NCBI GenBank assembly: GCA_018263575.1
Contig: JAANWX010000058.1
Span: 1-42,744 of the forward strand
Reading direction: 5' to 3'
Origin: Chloroflexota bacterium
GTDB lineage: Bacteria; Chloroflexota; Anaerolineae; Anaerolineales; UBA11858
Length of the DNA: 42,744 bases
Shown here: piece after piece, positions 14,781 to 23,329 of the stretch
Numbering within the stretch: position 1 is the first letter of the stretch
Layout of the letters: every line of letters begins with the position of its first letter
Notes under the pieces: generated by a model
Database searches by the model: none
What the model saw: the letters and a program-made list of their open reading frames with translations, nothing else
Told to the model about the DNA's origin: nothing
Program-made: the position numbers and the translations under genes

Positions 14781-15470
14781 ATGAAGATTATCACGAACGA
14801 AAAACTTATCAAACGTAATGCAACTATAGGCAAGTATTCGGGGTTTTTATCCCTGCTCATTTTAGGAGGCGGGTTATATGTCAGCTTCCAGCATCCGGAG
14901 CTGGTCTGGTTATCTCTCACGGCCTTGATTTTAGGCTTTATCATCTCCCAAATGAGCATGTACTATGTCAATCGCTGGGGACGTTCTCCGCGCCCTGATG
15001 AGGCCCTCGACGCGGCCCTGAAAGGCTTAGATGACCGATACGCGATTTATCACTATACGGCGCCTGCTTCTCATCTCCTGGTTGGCCCGGCCGGGGTGTG
15101 GGCCTTGCTCCCCTACCATCACAAGGGGAAAATTACCTACAATGAGAAGAAAGAACGCTGGAAGCGAGAGGGCGGAAACCTGTATATGCGCATTTTCGCC
15201 CAGGATAGCATTGGTCGTCCCTCAAAGGAAATTGACTTGGAAAGACAGGATGTTCAGAAAGCCTTGAGCGAAATCCCAGATTTCGAAGTTCCCCCTATTC
15301 GGGCGGCTTTGATTTTTACGAGCGAGGAAGCTGAGGTAGAGGCTGAGGATGCGCCTTCTCCAACCCTCCATGCCCTTCAGCTCAAAAAATTTATCCGCAA
15401 AAGAGCTAAGAGCAGCGAAGCCCTCTCGATGGTGGATGTGAGGACGATACAAGATCATTTGGGGATGTGA
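14781..15470 (+). CDS. Membrane protein with a NERD-like soluble region
   Basis: The 229-residue protein has two TM segments near the N-terminus (about 20-40 'FLSLLILGGGLYVSFQHPEL' and 41-60). A soluble region follows: 'ALDAALKGLDDRYAIYHYTA', 'SHLLVGPAGVWALLPYHHKG', 'KERWKREGGNLYMRIFAQDS', 'IRAALIFTSEEAEVEAED'. The 'H-hhh-GP-x-GVW-hhx-..-G-xh' layout is like the N-terminal core of nuclease-related (NERD) domains, but I see no full catalytic set. AAGGGA precedes the ATG. Possibly co-transcribed with plsX (132-bp gap with a heptamer array). The assignment is tentative. Confidence 0.6.
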   Translation: MKIITNEKLIKRNATIGKYSGFLSLLILGGGLYVSFQHPELVWLSLTALILGFIISQMSMYYVNRWGRSPRPDEALDAALKGLDDRYAIYHYTAPASHLLVGPAGVWALLPYHHKGKITYNEKKERWKREGGNLYMRIFAQDSIGRPSKEIDLERQDVQKALSEIPDFEVPPIRAALIFTSEEAEVEAEDAPSPTLHALQLKKFIRKRAKSSEALSMVDVRTIQDHLGM

Positions 15471-15507
15471 GGTGCGAGGTGCATGTTAGCCCGCAGTTCA
15501 CTCGCGG

Positions 15508-15582
15508 GCTTGTGGGCAAGTGTGCAAGTATGCACGTAGCAAGTATGCAAGTGGCAAGTATGCAAGGATGCAAGTAGCATAT
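15508..15582. repeat. Tandem 8/7-mers (GCAAGTAT family)
   Basis: GCAAGTGT, GCAAGTAT, GCACGTA, GCAAGTAT, GCAAGTG, GCAAGTAT, GCAAGGAT, GCAAGTA in succession in the 208-bp spacer between two convergent genes. Confidence 0.8.
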
Positions 15583-15619
15583 GGTGGTATAAATCCTTCA
15601 AGGGTTAGTATTTGTACTC

Positions 15620-15678
15620 AAGGTACGCTGCACTCTTGTTTTTTGGAGTGCGTACCCAGAGGGCATAATAATTGCACC
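15620..15678. repeat. GTGC-palindrome repeat with 25-bp tail identical to 30621-30645
   Basis: AGGTACGCTGCACTC..GGAGTGCG is followed by TACCCAGAGGGCATAATAATTGCAC. The last 25 bases are identical at 30621-30645, also after a GGTGCA palindrome. It abuts the 3' end of the SPFH gene. Confidence 0.8.
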
Positions 15679-16722
15679 TTATCCGCCCAAGAACTCTTCC
15701 AACGCCTCGCGGCTAATGCGGTATGCGCTGCCGAGTTTGCGCCCTTTCAGGTCACCGGCTTCAATGGCGGCGACAATGTCTTCTGGCGAGACGCGCAAGA
15801 CCTGAGCAGCCTCCGCGGGGGTCATGATGTCGGGAATGCCGCCGCTTTCACCTTTTCCACCAGATTGAGCTTGGTTCCCCGTCATGCCCTGGAGGGATTG
15901 CCCAAGCACGTTCCCAATCCCCATACCCGCCCCAATGCCGGCGGTGAGGCCCGCTCCCCCGCTGGGATTCTGGGCCGCGTCGCGCATGGCATCCGCCGCC
16001 TGGAGTTGGGAGTAGGTTTGGACATCCAGGACGCCCATATCACGCAATTCGTCGATGGATTTCTCCGACGGCCGCAGGTTGGCCACCAAGAACGTTTTCA
16101 AATTGAGGCCTAGAGAAGCAAAATGTTCCTGAGCCTTGGCCCGCACACCTGCGCCTAGTTCTGAAACCAGGCCAATTAACTCGGTGACATCTTTTTCTAC
16201 GGCGGTCTCTCCCAAGAGGTCGGTCAGGTTTGATAAGAGGACATCGCGGAGACGGTCTTCAATATCTTGGGTGCGGAAAGTGCCCTGCGCACCGACAAGT
16301 TGGGTCACAAACTGCTGCGGTTCAGAAATTTCGTAGGCATATGTGCCATAGCCTTTTAGGAGGGCAATGCCCAACCCCAAGCCCGGATTCCGGACAATGA
16401 TGGGTTGAGGGGTTCCCCACTTCCGGTCAGCGAACTCACGCCGGGAGACGAAATAAACTTCCGCCGTAAACGGCGTGCGGTTGCCAAAGGCTTTGCCTAC
16501 CAAGTTCACCAAGAGGGGGATATTGGCCGTGGAAATGGTGTGCCGCCCAGGGCCAAAGGTGTCCAGCGCTTTTCCGTCTCGGAAGAAAACGGCCGTTTGG
16601 GATTCGCGGACGATCAACTGGGATCCAATTCGGAAATCCCCCGATCCCCTCTCCGGGAAACGATGAATAAGCTCATCTTTCATCTCGTTCGGATATTCAA
16701 TTACATCAAATATTCTAGCCAT
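15679..16722 (-). CDS. SPFH-domain protein with C-terminal excisionase-like helix-turn-helix
   Basis: 347 residues. Residues ~1-240 are an SPFH/YdjI-like domain: 'RGSGDFRIGSQLIVRESQTA', 'VFFRDGKALDTFGPGRHTIS', 'TPFTAEVYFVSRREFADRKW' and 'LLKGYGTYAYEISEPQQFVT', then a helical stretch 'AGVRAKAQEHFASLGLNLKT'. A Gly-rich linker (about 253-295, 'GAGLTAGIGAGMGIGNVLGQ') leads to a compact HTH_17/excisionase-type domain, 'IMTPAEAAQVLRVSPEDIVA' to 'YRISREALEEFLGG'. Relatives often carry a zinc ribbon here. SPFH proteins scaffold membrane microdomains or assemble as rings; the HTH may bind DNA or serve as a docking fold. AGGAGAT precedes the ATG. Second gene of a pair with the coiled-coil protein. Confidence 0.85.
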   Translation of the reverse strand: MARIFDVIEYPNEMKDELIHRFPERGSGDFRIGSQLIVRESQTAVFFRDGKALDTFGPGRHTISTANIPLLVNLVGKAFGNRTPFTAEVYFVSRREFADRKWGTPQPIIVRNPGLGLGIALLKGYGTYAYEISEPQQFVTQLVGAQGTFRTQDIEDRLRDVLLSNLTDLLGETAVEKDVTELIGLVSELGAGVRAKAQEHFASLGLNLKTFLVANLRPSEKSIDELRDMGVLDVQTYSQLQAADAMRDAAQNPSGGAGLTAGIGAGMGIGNVLGQSLQGMTGNQAQSGGKGESGGIPDIMTPAEAAQVLRVSPEDIVAAIEAGDLKGRKLGSAYRISREALEEFLGG

Positions 16723-16757
16723 GATTTTATCTCCTGTTTAATGATACTTGCCAAGTC

Positions 16758-17288
16758 TTATTCGCCAGAAGCCGCCCCGCCGGTGATGACCTCTTTCCGA
16801 CCCGACAGGTCTTGAACGCTCTTCCGGGCCAGGCCATTAAGGGAGCGAATTGTGTTTTGGATTTCTTCATTATCTTCGGCAAATTCTAAAGTCTCCAAAG
16901 CGCTCTCGAAGGCATCCGCGCCAGCCAAGAGCATATTGTCATACTCGTAGATTTGATCAAGTTTGGCCTGATCAACTTTTATGGCGGAGAAAATGCCAGA
17001 TGCGCCATAAGAGGCTCGGCGCGTGCGGTCAATGAAGGTTTGCAGCTTCGTCCCCACCGACTCCAAGTCGTCCAGGAAACCAAGTTTACCCCGATCGACA
17101 AAATCACTCTGGATCGCGGATAAGCGTCCCCGCACCTCCTGATAACGGTTTGCGACTGCTTCTCGCAGCATTTTATCGGCTGTGCGGCGGTCTTCTTTCT
17201 CGATATACCCCTTGAATCCGGGGACTTTGCTCAATAAGTTCTTAAGTCCACCTCGTTGCGAATAAATTTCTTCTCGAAAATCACTCAT
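16758..17288 (-). CDS. Helical/coiled-coil partner of the SPFH protein
   Basis: The 176-residue protein starts MSDFREEIYSQRGGLKNLLS. It is almost entirely predicted helix: 'KEDRRTADKMLREAVANRYQ', 'LDDLESVGTKLQTFIDRTRR', 'KLDQIYEYDNMLLAGADAFE'. It has no signal peptide, TM segment or catalytic motif. A strong AGGAGG lies 7 bp upstream and the SPFH gene starts 35 bp after its stop, so the two are co-transcribed and probably act together, perhaps on a membrane scaffold. The function is unknown. TATAAT (minus) at 17327-17332 is a likely -10. Confidence 0.7.
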   Translation of the reverse strand: MSDFREEIYSQRGGLKNLLSKVPGFKGYIEKEDRRTADKMLREAVANRYQEVRGRLSAIQSDFVDRGKLGFLDDLESVGTKLQTFIDRTRRASYGASGIFSAIKVDQAKLDQIYEYDNMLLAGADAFESALETLEFAEDNEEIQNTIRSLNGLARKSVQDLSGRKEVITGGAASGE

Positions 17289-17756
17289 GGTAGCCTCCTA
17301 AAAAAGGTGAAGTAGATTTAGAATATATTATACCCTAGAAATTGGGTAAATCAGAAAACTTATATAGAGAATCACTAACTTGATAGCGTCACATTTCAAT
17401 GTTCTTGGGGTAGCAAGCCAACCGTGTTGGCGGGCAGGCCATTAACCAGAGGTCGAGTGCTCTAAGACAAAATGTAGGGCAATCGCATTTAGCCCTGAAA
17501 AGGAACCCGCAGGATATACGGTGTACAGCCCATAGGCTAGTGGCTATCCTGCTCGAGCCGTGAAAAACAGCCTGTTTATCACGCTCGAGGCGGAAGGCCA
17601 CTTCCCCCGGGTGAATTTTACTGTGAGCGTATTTCCAAGTGCAATCATCCTAAGACAAAATGTTATTGGCCTTGATAATCTCCGCAGAAGATTTATAATT
17701 TTAGTAGAGAAGATGAGGAATATTACCCAAATCGATTTATACAAGAGGAGAAAATT
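17289..17756. other. Divergent spacer with dispersed repeats
   Basis: 468 bp without a gene. Contents: a minus-strand TATAAT (17327-17332); GGGGTAGCAAGCCAACCGTGTTGGCGGG (about 17405-17432), which resembles 30673-30700; the core repeat TACGGTGTACAGCCCATAGGCTAGTG (about 17517-17542) inside flanking inverted 'AGGATA/TATCCT'; CTCGAG-rich inverted repeats (17553-17588); and the 14-mer CTAAGACAAAATGT twice (about 17462 and 17650). The promoter of the aldolase gene lies at the right end. Confidence 0.7.
17672..17699 (+). promoter_or_regulatory. Predicted sigma-70-type promoter of the aldolase gene
   Basis: TTGATA (17672-17677), 16-bp spacer, TATAAT (17694-17699). Predicted start near 17706 and a ~50-nt leader. 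Confidence 0.75.
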
Positions 17757-19169
17757 ATGCAAACTGAAAAACTAAATGAGCCATTGGCTCTTCTTGAAAA
17801 CAGCGTAGCCTTAAAAGATGGTGAAGTCCAAATTCTAGACGAGGAAAAAGTGCGGGAAAATATTCAACGCCTGGTGGAAGCGGCCGTGCTGGGGGAGGGC
17901 GACCTGCGCTTTACGGCTCGCTATCTCGTTAGGAAGATTGCCTTGGCCTTGGATGTGGTGCCCGCCTCTATCCACGACCTGTACATGGCCCGGGGACGGG
18001 GAGAGGTGCCCAACACCTTCACCACTCCCGCCATCAACCTGCGTGGGCTTAGTTTTTATGCGGCGCGAAAGGTCTTCGAAATCATCCAAGAAATCGAGGC
18101 TGGCGCGTTGATCTTCGAGCTTGCCCGCTCCGAGACGGGATACACTGACCAGCGCCCCACGGAGTACACGGCTAACATTCTCGGCGCGGCAATCGCCGAG
18201 GGCTACACCGGACCGGTCTTTATCCAGGGTGACCATTACCAGGTTTCCCCCTCTAAATATGCCACCCAACCGGATGCGGAACTTCAGGCTGTCAGAGACC
18301 TTACCAAGGAAGCTATAAAGGCGGGATATTTCAATATCGACATTGATACTTCTACCTTAGTCGACTTGAGCAAAGAAACTGTCCCCGAGCAGCAGGAGCT
18401 AAATTCTAAGCTCTCCGCTATGTTCGCCGATTTTATTCGCGATATTGAGCCGGAAGGCGTTACCGTCTCGGTGGGGGGAGAGATTGGCGAAGTGGGCGGA
18501 CACAACACCACCGAAGAGGAACTCCGCGCTTATGTTGACCAGTTCAACGCTATCATAGGCCCTGACGTGGCCGGGTTGAGCAAGATCAGCATCCAGACCG
18601 GCACCTCACACGGCGGCGTTGTCCTCCCTGACGGCTCCCTGGCCGAGGTCAGCATCGACTTCGATACCCTCCAACACCTGGGCAAAGTCTGCCGGGAGAG
18701 TTACGGGATAGGGGGAACCGTCCAGCACGGGGCCTCCACCCTCCCTGAGGACGCCTTCAATGAATTCGTAGAGGCCGAAGCCCTAGAAGTTCACCTGGCA
18801 ACCAATTTCCAGAATATCATGTTTGATCACCTGCCGGAAGAAATGGTCAAGGAAATGTACGCCCTTGTTGATGAGGATCATGCCAGCAAGCGCAAGGCCG
18901 ACCAGACGGATGACCAATTTTATTATAAGAACCGCAAACGTGTTCTGGGCGACTTCAAAGCGAAAATCTGGGGATTGCCAGAGGAGCTTAAGGAAGAAAT
19001 CTCGCAAGCCTGGGAAGAACAATTCCGAAACCTCTTCGACCGCCTGAGCATTGCCGGAACCCAAAAATATGTCGATAAATTCATCAAGCCGGTCAAGGTT
19101 GAACCTAAGCTGGAAGACTATTTCCTGGGCGATGTAGAACCGGAAGACACTTCCGATTTGGCTGATTAA
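17757..19169 (+). CDS. Class II (metal-dependent) fructose-bisphosphate aldolase family protein
   Basis: 470 residues. Class II aldolases use a divalent metal to interconvert fructose-1,6-bisphosphate (or tagatose/ketose bisphosphates) and DHAP plus an aldehyde; they are cytosolic. Visible motifs: 'FIQGDHYQVS' with the metal-ligand His160, 'FNIDIDTSTL' (about 192-201), 'GGEIGEVGGHNTT' (240-252), 'QTGTSHGGVV' with His285, and 'GGTVQHGAST' (319-328). The ~90-residue N-terminal helical extension and ~120-residue C-terminal helical extension make it longer than FbaA/GatY (~285-360). It is therefore the long aldolase subfamily, and substrate specificity is not certain. GAGGAG precedes the ATG. The Nudix gene begins 1 bp after the stop. 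Confidence 0.88.
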   Translation: MQTEKLNEPLALLENSVALKDGEVQILDEEKVRENIQRLVEAAVLGEGDLRFTARYLVRKIALALDVVPASIHDLYMARGRGEVPNTFTTPAINLRGLSFYAARKVFEIIQEIEAGALIFELARSETGYTDQRPTEYTANILGAAIAEGYTGPVFIQGDHYQVSPSKYATQPDAELQAVRDLTKEAIKAGYFNIDIDTSTLVDLSKETVPEQQELNSKLSAMFADFIRDIEPEGVTVSVGGEIGEVGGHNTTEEELRAYVDQFNAIIGPDVAGLSKISIQTGTSHGGVVLPDGSLAEVSIDFDTLQHLGKVCRESYGIGGTVQHGASTLPEDAFNEFVEAEALEVHLATNFQNIMFDHLPEEMVKEMYALVDEDHASKRKADQTDDQFYYKNRKRVLGDFKAKIWGLPEELKEEISQAWEEQFRNLFDRLSIAGTQKYVDKFIKPVKVEPKLEDYFLGDVEPEDTSDLAD

Positions 19170-19170
19170 G

Positions 19171-19674
19171 ATGCCCGTCTCCGACCAAGGCGTCACCCAA
19201 GATCGTTATACCCTGATTCCCCGCACGTTGATCTTCATCACGCGCGGGGACTGTGTTTTATTGCTCGAAGGCGCATCTGATAAACGCCTGTGGGCCAATC
19301 GCTATAATGGAGTGGGAGGACATGTGGAGAGGGGGGAAGATGTGCTCTCCGCCGCCAAGCGGGAGCTGCGAGAAGAGACAGGCCTGATCCCCGATAGGCT
19401 TTGGCTGTGCGGCACTGTGACCATCGACACCCAAGAATCGACTGGGATTGGCCTGTACGTGTTCAAGGGGGAATCCAAAAGTGGCCGCCTCATCCCCTCA
19501 CCGGAAGGAAAGCTGGCCTGGGTTCCATTTGCTGAAATTGACCAAAAGCTGCTTGTAGAAGATCTCAACATCATACTCCCCAAGGTGCTGGCCATGCGCG
19601 TATCTCAAGCCCCCTTTGCGGCACATTATTGCTATGATGAAGATGGGGAGTTGGTGGTGGAGATTGGTGGTTAG
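19171..19674 (+). CDS. Nudix hydrolase
   Basis: The 167-residue protein starts MPVSDQGVTQDRYTLIPRTL. The Nudix box is complete: 'GHVERGEDVLSAAKRELREE' plus TGL (about 50-72), fitting GX5EX7REUXEEXGU. The box binds Mg2+ and hydrolyses a nucleoside diphosphate linked to X; the 'P-R-T-L-I-F-I' beginning is like 8-oxo-dGTP diphosphatase (MutT/YtkD) types, but the substrate is not determinable. The ATG follows the aldolase stop by one base, so translation is probably coupled. Confidence 0.93.
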   Translation: MPVSDQGVTQDRYTLIPRTLIFITRGDCVLLLEGASDKRLWANRYNGVGGHVERGEDVLSAAKRELREETGLIPDRLWLCGTVTIDTQESTGIGLYVFKGESKSGRLIPSPEGKLAWVPFAEIDQKLLVEDLNIILPKVLAMRVSQAPFAAHYCYDEDGELVVEIGG

Positions 19675-19742
19675 ATGTTGGAGGTTGGAGGCTGGATATT
19701 AGATATTGGAGACTAGATATTGGGGGGTTAGAGATTGGATCA
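19672..19742. repeat. Heptamer tandem repeat (KRTTGGA), long array
   Basis: Successive units TGTTGGA, GGTTGGA, GGCTGGA, TATTAGA, TATTGGA, GACTAGA, TATTGGG, GGTTAGA, GATTGGA, beginning at the Nudix stop codon. This is the longest of the 7-bp arrays in the window. Confidence 0.85.
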
Positions 19743-19800
19743 TCTGCATCCTCTGGTTCTTCTGCCTCCTTTGCCCCCCTGTTCCCTAATCCCTAATCTC

Positions 19801-20352
19801 CTAGTCACCTAAATAATAAAACAGCAGCTCAGTGCTCCCATACTCTCGACGATCAAAAAGGGTGAGGTTGCGGAGTTCTACGTCTTGGTATTCAATTGGG
19901 TCTATTTGGACAATTACCCAGGAATGCTCGAAGAGCCAGCCTGTGTTTTCGTCAATCATCTGCAAAGCGCGTATCCACATCTCTTCATATTGCGGTGGAG
20001 CGACGTAGATAAAGTCAAATTGGCGGTCGGGTTTCCGCCGTAAAAAATCGAAAGCGTCCCTACGCCAGACTTCGGCGTTCTCTTCGAGGCCTGTATGTTC
20101 GAGGTTGGCTAAAATCGTTTTCACGGCCACTCTATTCTCTTCAATCAAGCGCGTAAACTTGCTCCCTCGGCTGAGGGCTTCTATGCCCACGCTTCCGGTC
20201 CCGGCGAACAGGTCCAGAAAACTCTTGTCAAGGATATAAGGGGCCAGGATATTGAAAAGAGATTCCTTGACCCTGTCCATAATGGGTCGGGTAACGTCAC
20301 CTGGAACCATAAACAGTGTGAAGCTTTTTGCTTTTCCGGCAATTACTCGCAT
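19801..20352 (-). CDS. rsmD: 16S rRNA (guanine-N2) methyltransferase RsmD-like
   Basis: I place the start at 20352 (MRVIAGKAKSFTLFMVPGDV), where RsmD proteins normally begin; the 29 extra residues of the track ORF come from repeat DNA. The 183-residue SAM-dependent enzyme methylates G966 of 16S rRNA in the 30S subunit. Motifs: 'TRPIMDRVKESLFNIL', 'FLDLFAGTGSVGIEALSRG' (SAM-binding motif I), and motif IV 'FIYVAPPQY', where most family members have DPPY/NPPY. No Shine-Dalgarno is evident, and the upstream region is a tandem-repeat and palindrome field. Minus strand, convergent with the Nudix gene. Confidence 0.88.
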   Translation of the reverse strand: MRVIAGKAKSFTLFMVPGDVTRPIMDRVKESLFNILAPYILDKSFLDLFAGTGSVGIEALSRGSKFTRLIEENRVAVKTILANLEHTGLEENAEVWRRDAFDFLRRKPDRQFDFIYVAPPQYEEMWIRALQMIDENTGWLFEHSWVIVQIDPIEYQDVELRNLTLFDRREYGSTELLFYYLGD

Positions 20353-20370
20353 AGTGGTTTTATTGGTCGA

Positions 20371-20408
20371 AGGTGCATTGCACTTGCAGTCCAAAGTGCG
20401 TTGCACCT
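20371..20408. repeat. Paired GGTGCRTTGCACC palindrome repeat
   Basis: AGGTGCATTGCACTTGCAGTCCAAAGTGCGTTGCACCT: two 15-bp palindromes around CAGTCCAA. Nearly identical to 24983-25020 and 40444-40479. It lies just upstream of rsmD. Confidence 0.9.
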
Positions 20409-20412
20409 GGGG

Positions 20413-20496
20413 GTGGGTCGAAGTGGTCTTACTGGTCAACTGGTCTCACTGATCTACTGATCTACTGGTCTTACTGGTCGAAGGTGCGTTGCACCT
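20413..20496. repeat. 8/9-bp tandem array (CTTACTGGT) plus a solo palindrome
   Basis: CTTACTGGT, CAACTGGT, CTCACTGAT, CTACTGAT, CTACTGGT, CTTACTGGT, followed by AGGTGCGTTGCACCT (20482-20496). The whole rsmD/AAA-ATPase spacer is repeat DNA. Confidence 0.85.
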
Positions 20497-20515
20497 GGAT
20501 GCAGGCCTAAGTCGC

Positions 20516-21703
20516 CTAGGATGGCATCATTTCATCAAGAACATTGCCAAGTTCTTTGTCTTCCTCCACCTGATCGTTAAGATAATCGGCCATAAACTTG
20601 GATCGCCTAAGGCGTAAAGCCAGGGGAGCGACTGTCCGCAGGTCATCGAAATTTACTTCCAAACGGGCATCTGCTGCGGCATAGGCTCTGGCCGCCTCGA
20701 AAAGCGTGATCTCAGCGCGAAGAGAATCGATTTCTAATTTTTCAATTAACGTCAAATCTGTCTGGGCTACTTTTTCCGGAACTTTGACATCCTTCAAGTT
20801 ATCCCGGCTGATTTGAATTTCTTCCCGCATCACTTGGGTGTTCCCAGAAAATTGGTCACCAAAACTTCGGGGGTTGTTCTTATAAGCAAGCGTACGCTGA
20901 TAGGCCTCCATCCGTTCTTCTTTCTTCTCTAATCCTTTCACAATCACCCGCAAGCCAAAACGGTCCATGATTTGTGGTCGCAAATAACCTTCTTCGGGGT
21001 TCATTGAGCCAATCAACGCAAAATCCGAACGGTAGGTGGCCGACATTACCCCGCGCCGAACCGTGAACTGCCCTTGGGCGGCCGCGTCCAAAATGGCATC
21101 CACCACCTGATCCTTGAGCATATTGACTTCATCCACATATAATAGATTGCGGTCGGCATGGGATAAAATTCCTCTCTTCAAGCGCATGCGCTCATTGATC
21201 TCGGCCCGGGGGTCTAGCCCTCCGACGACATCTTCCAAACGAGCGTTGAGCGGCAATTCCACCAAGCGTACTTTTTCAAGTTCGGATAACCGCTCACCAT
21301 GGCCATATTTCTGGGCGCAGGCTGGGCAAACGGCGTCCAGCGAGTTTTCTTCGATATCCTCTTCCAGACAACCATAATGGCACAAGCTGCGTCTGACGTG
21401 GGGGAGCAAATCTACCAAGCCCCGGACGGCCGTGGTTTTTCCTGTTCCTCGGGGGCCTATCAATAGCACACCTCCCAAGTGAGGGTTGATAAGGGAGAGC
21501 AGAAGTGCCAATTTCATTTCTTTTTGGCCTATTAAGGCCAGAAAAGGGAATGGCGGCTTATCCATGATCCCGGCGTCTTCCTGGGGTTGTCCTATTTCGT
21601 AACTACGCCCCGAAACCTTGTCTAATAATTCTTGTAGAGAACCCACTTCGGTGATCAATTCAGGTTCCGTGCCAAAATTTAGCCCTGTCTCTTCCTCAGC
21701 CAT
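20516..21703 (-). CDS. Magnesium-chelatase ChlI/BchI-like AAA+ ATPase
   Basis: I prefer Met6 of the track ORF (21703), because GAGAAGG is well spaced before it and the upstream ATG has none. ~395 residues. Walker A 'LLIGPRGTGKTTAVRGLVDL' (near residue 83), Walker B 'RNLLYVDEVNML', sensor 'ALIGSMNPEEGYLRPQIMDR', and the ChlI insertion 'LVELPLNARLEDVVGGLDPR'. A Cys-rich loop 'CHYGCLEEDI..CPAC' lies after Walker A. In chelatases this subunit powers Mg or Co insertion together with a ChlD/VWA protein. No VWA or porphyrin gene is present here, so it may instead belong to a MoxR-like stand-alone system. It is followed by a repeat spacer and rsmD. Confidence 0.88.
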   Translation of the reverse strand: MAEEETGLNFGTEPELITEVGSLQELLDKVSGRSYEIGQPQEDAGIMDKPPFPFLALIGQKEMKLALLLSLINPHLGGVLLIGPRGTGKTTAVRGLVDLLPHVRRSLCHYGCLEEDIEENSLDAVCPACAQKYGHGERLSELEKVRLVELPLNARLEDVVGGLDPRAEINERMRLKRGILSHADRNLLYVDEVNMLKDQVVDAILDAAAQGQFTVRRGVMSATYRSDFALIGSMNPEEGYLRPQIMDRFGLRVIVKGLEKKEERMEAYQRTLAYKNNPRSFGDQFSGNTQVMREEIQISRDNLKDVKVPEKVAQTDLTLIEKLEIDSLRAEITLFEAARAYAAADARLEVNFDDLRTVAPLALRLRRSKFMADYLNDQVEEDKELGNVLDEMMPS

Positions 21704-21713
21704 AACCTTCTCC

Positions 21714-21762
21714 CTCATCTCCTCATCTCCTCATCACCTCGTCACCTCGTCACCTCACCCCA
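21714..21762. repeat. Octamer tandem array (CCTCATCT/CCTCGTCA)
   Basis: CCTCATCT, CCTCATCA, CCTCGTCA, CCTCGTCA, CCTCACCC between gtrA-like and AAA genes. On the coding (minus) strand it is GA-rich (GAGGTGAC), so part of it may serve as a Shine-Dalgarno reservoir. Confidence 0.75.
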
Positions 21763-22219
21763 CATCATTATAAGTCCAGTAGCGATTGACGAAAAAATTC
21801 CAGAACATGACCACCACCACGGCCACGCCTAAGGCGAAGCTGTAGCCCACAATGTCCGCCGTGATGATCCAAAAAGGGAAGAGGGATGACCTTTCTGCCA
21901 AGTTTCGAAAGGGGGTTTCCAACCAGGCAAAGAGAGGGGTACGAATCATCAATCCAATCACATTGACGACAAAGAAAGTAAAGACTTGGCTGGCAACCGG
22001 TTTCGAACGCGAGTCGGGGTAGGTCCAATATCGGTTCCAGAGAAAATTACTGGTGACGGCGACTGTAAAGGAGAATGCCTGTGCAAAAACCGCCTCCATA
22101 CCCAGAAGGCTTACCAAAAGGTGAAATGTGCCAAAATCTACCGCGGCCCCTATGGCCCCCACCACGGAAAAGCGCAAAAAACGGATCCTTTCCTGCTGAT
22201 CGCTAAGAATTTTTACCAT
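21755..22219 (-). CDS. GtrA-family membrane protein
   Basis: 154 residues with four hydrophobic segments (about 14-36, 42-62, 78-100, 120-145). The GtrA pattern is clear: 'IRFLRFSVVGAIGAAVDFGT', 'FTVAVTSNFLWNRYWTYPDS' and, at the C-terminus, 'FWNFFVNRYWTYNDV'. GtrA proteins are thought to flip or transfer undecaprenyl-linked sugars for cell-surface polysaccharide modification. It starts 2 bp after the stop of the UDP-xylose synthase-like gene, so the two are coupled and a role in surface glycan building is likely. Confidence 0.92.
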   Translation of the reverse strand: MVKILSDQQERIRFLRFSVVGAIGAAVDFGTFHLLVSLLGMEAVFAQAFSFTVAVTSNFLWNRYWTYPDSRSKPVASQVFTFFVVNVIGLMIRTPLFAWLETPFRNLAERSSLFPFWIITADIVGYSFALGVAVVVVMFWNFFVNRYWTYNDVG

Positions 22220-22221
22220 GC

Positions 22222-23181
<960 letters not shown>

Positions 23182-23273
23182 GAGTACTCCTCTTGAATTT
23201 GAAACGCGAAAATGTGTTGCGTGAAGACGTGAACAACCGCTCACTGTTCACTGTTTAGTAACCGCTCAGTCCC

Positions 23274-23320
23274 TGCCCTCACCCTAACCCTCTCCCTCTG
23301 GGAGAGGATTGAGGTGAGGG
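23274..23320. repeat. CCCTCACCCTAACCCTCTCCC inverted repeat
   Basis: CCCTCACC..CTCTCCC-TCT-GGGAGAGGATTGAGGTGAGGG forms a long imperfect hairpin just beyond the 3' end of the lipoprotein gene, bordered by GTTCACTGTTCAC words on both sides. Confidence 0.75.
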
Positions 23321-23329
23321 GTTCACTGT

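Noticed and set aside
15508-15582. Regular repeats that could suggest a CRISPR array
   Set aside because: Units are only 7-8 bp and contiguous without spacers; no cas genes anywhere in the window.
20353-20439. N-terminal extension of RsmD in the ORF track
   Set aside because: The extra residues are encoded by the GGTGC palindrome and tandem array; the family N-terminus MRVIAG begins at 20352.
20516-21703. Magnesium chelatase in a chlorophyll pathway
   Set aside because: No bch/chl or hem genes occur near it; isolated ChlI-like ATPases are common in non-phototrophs, so I call only the ATPase family.
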